From Apostichopus japonicus (Eukaryota > Echinodermata > Holothuroidea > Aspidochirotida > Stichopodidae): a stretch of 64,000 bases of DNA. The notes beneath the pieces are model-generated. The model was given only the letters and a program-made list of their open reading frames with translations. It was not told the origin of the DNA and did no database searches. Position numbers and translations under genes: made by a program. Shown piece by piece: positions 62,101 to 64,000 of this stretch. Where the stretch lies: positions 4,316,001-4,380,000 of the forward strand of contig NC_092581.1 of NCBI RefSeq assembly GCF_037975245.1. The letters are read 5' to 3'. Each line of letters starts with the position of its first letter. Position 1 is the first letter of the stretch.

Positions 62101-62490
62101 TTTAAAGGCATTGAAGACTCGCCCAAACCGCGTGCGGCCATCTGAAAAAGTTAACTTTCCGTTGCTTGCAAGTGACGTTTTGTTCGTGCAGGGAGTTGTT
62201 ATGGTTCGTGTCGCTACAAAATGCAGACAGTACAGTAATGAAACATGATACCTTGTTATCTTTAGCTGGACCTGAGATGTCCGTCGCTGTACACTGTGCT
62301 GTGGGTATTGACCGCAGCTGTATGTACTGACTGTACACTAGTGTCTAATTACCGATGGTAGCAAACTGTGTGTGTGTTTTTTTCTGGGATCGATGGTGGT
62401 GTCTAACACTTCTGTTACACCTCATTCGAAACTAGGTCAGATTACCGGCATGAGACGTTTCTTTTTGCGCGATTCTTCTCACCCTTTAAA
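62101..62490 (-). mobile_element. MITE copy 3 (TTAA-flanked family), minus orientation
   Basis: 390 bp, bounded by TTTAAAGGCATTGAAGACTCG-like sequence on the left and CACCCTTTAAA on the right. Its reverse complement matches the copies at 28899 and 46329 along the whole body (GACACCACCATCGATCCCA, CTAGTGTACAGTCAGTAC). Confidence 0.9.
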
Positions 62491-62865
62491 AGTACTTCTC
62501 CTCACTCTGCAGCTCAGCCATAACTGCTGCTGGAATAGTCACAGGCATAGTGCAGAGTGATCATATTTCCAACATCATTTCCTATGTTTACTTAGCTAGG
62601 CCTTTCATCAACAACGTTTTAGATCAGTCTCCACTGACGAAAACTGCATCTACTCAGCAATGAATATGCATGTCGGTTGTGAATGGATAAATGGCAGTGG
62701 GTTTGAATCCACTTACGATGTTGGACAGAGTAAATACTTTGTAATAAACATTAGAAAACGGCATACAGTATAGTCATACGGAGTAATAACGTTATTTGGG
62801 GTATTCCTTCGTGAATGTTTCACATCGTCGATTATAGGCCATCTTCAAGGATCTAAAGACTGACG
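62491..62865. other. Intergenic, nothing recognised
   Basis: No repeat or gene identified. Confidence 0.5.
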
Positions 62866-63155
62866 TTTTCGCCGATATTGTTGCTCGAAAAAAATAGATT
62901 TTTTTCGAGTGAAAAACAGAGTTTTTGAAGGGGAAAAAACAGTTGTTTTTTCAAGTTGATAAACTGAGTTTATTAACCATGTATATCGAAAACTGTATTT
63001 ATCGAAATACCTCGTTTTTGCTCGATAAACCGAGTTTTATCGTAAACCCCTTTTTTCGTCCGAGAAACGGTGTTTTTTAATCGACAGACTCGTGTTTCGC
63101 TCGATAAACTGAGTTTATCGAAAAACCCTGTTTTTCGCTCGATAAACTAGGTTCA
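62866..63155. repeat. Cluster of short palindromes related to TCGATAAACTGAGTTTATCGA
   Basis: TCGATAAACTGAGTTTATCGA (about 63100-63120) is a perfect 21-bp palindrome around one central base. Degenerate half-palindromes with alternating T and A runs (CTCGAAAAAA, TTTTTTCGAG; GATAAACTGAGTTTAT; CTCGATAAACCGAG) recur about every 25-35 bp on both sides. Confidence 0.85.
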
Positions 63156-64000
63156 AACTGAACTATTATCAGACATCAGGCGTTGTATAGTGTATATGCT
63201 AATACCATATATACAGTCAAGGAAAGGATTGTTCCATTGCGTTGTACGAGACAAGGATTTTTTCGTTTGTATATGATTCCATCAAGTATGTATTTACCTG
63301 CCTGTATAGTTTACATACATGCATGCATTGTGTCCAAGCACTAAACGTAATACCTCTCTCTATAAACCATTGACATTACCAAACAAACACTTTAAAACAC
63401 TCTTCTCTTCAAATGATGGAGCAAGCAAATATTCAAAATTATTTTCTTAACGATGTAGTATCTGTAAGTGTCCTAAGTGACATACTCTGAACTATGACAG
63501 AAGTGCTTAAATTTACACTCAAATGCTGTTGACTGCCACGAACTGCATTTATATGGGCATACCTTTATATATATATACGAGCCTCAAGCCATTGCCATAT
63601 ACTGCCGCACACTAATAGCATGAGTCAACAACGTAACGGTCAGTAAAATACAATCATTAACAGAGGAATAGTATTAGGCAGACAAATGCAATAAACCGAA
63701 TGATCATAAAAAAAAATTTTTTTTAAATGTTAAAGGAAATTTGACAGGATGCGTTCCAAATTCAGGAAAATGTATTTATTACCTTGAATTGAAATTTGTT
63801 AAATGGCGTATATTAATTGCACAAATTTTGAGATTGCCTATACATGTTTTATCCACTGTAATCGGTGTCATCATCATCCAACTGTCATCACAATGTGAAC
63901 AAAAATTGATAAATGTCGTCAAAATAATACAAAATACAAATCGAGTTAAGTAACCATACTAAAGATATGGATATAGCGGGTGAGGGTAGTTAGAATGTGT
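63156..64000. other. Intergenic to the right edge, nothing recognised
   Basis: AT-rich; a short TATATATA at about 63568. An A/T inverted run at 63709-63724. No gene supported. Confidence 0.55.

Overview
The window is animal nuclear DNA: large intron-split gene, GT-AG introns, AT-rich background, dense minisatellites, SINE-like and MITE-like elements. Family-level gene content and repeat style suggest an invertebrate deuterostome, possibly an echinoderm; that placement is inference and no species is claimed.

The left half (about 0.5-33.3 kb, + strand) holds one gene, REV3L, the catalytic subunit of translesion DNA polymerase zeta. I could join 23 exons (503 to 33014) through splice sites whose phases agree at every junction; together they encode about 4,231 residues, with the N-terminal exons lying off the left edge. 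Exon 4 alone is 8,968 nt and encodes a disordered, charged middle region carrying six AT-hook-like motifs, a 31-residue repeat block, three copies of a SPVxxFQG motif and a REV7-binding motif. The following exons encode a second (degenerate) REV7-binding motif, the exonuclease-like domain, family B polymerase motifs A, B and C, and the two C-terminal cysteine clusters (CysA and CysB). Many introns contain their own unrelated tandem repeat. In two places a tandem repeat has copied the 5' splice site itself (12-bp units at 3551-3672; about 78-bp units at 29720-30045).

The right half (about 33.3-64 kb) has no gene I can support. It holds satellites (38.3-39.4 kb, 40.1-41.0 kb, 56.4-56.8 kb), long AT microsatellites, polypurine tracts, two copies of one tRNA-derived SINE family (50.5 and 59.6 kb), another tRNA-like SINE head (44.4 kb), two of the three copies of a TTAA-flanked MITE family (46.3 and 62.1 kb; the third is inside a REV3L intron at 28.9 kb), a probable transposase remnant (61.55-62.1 kb, minus strand), a cluster of short palindromes (62.9-63.15 kb), and a TATA-box plus splice-donor arrangement near 60.85-61.01 kb that could be the start of a gene continuing to the right.
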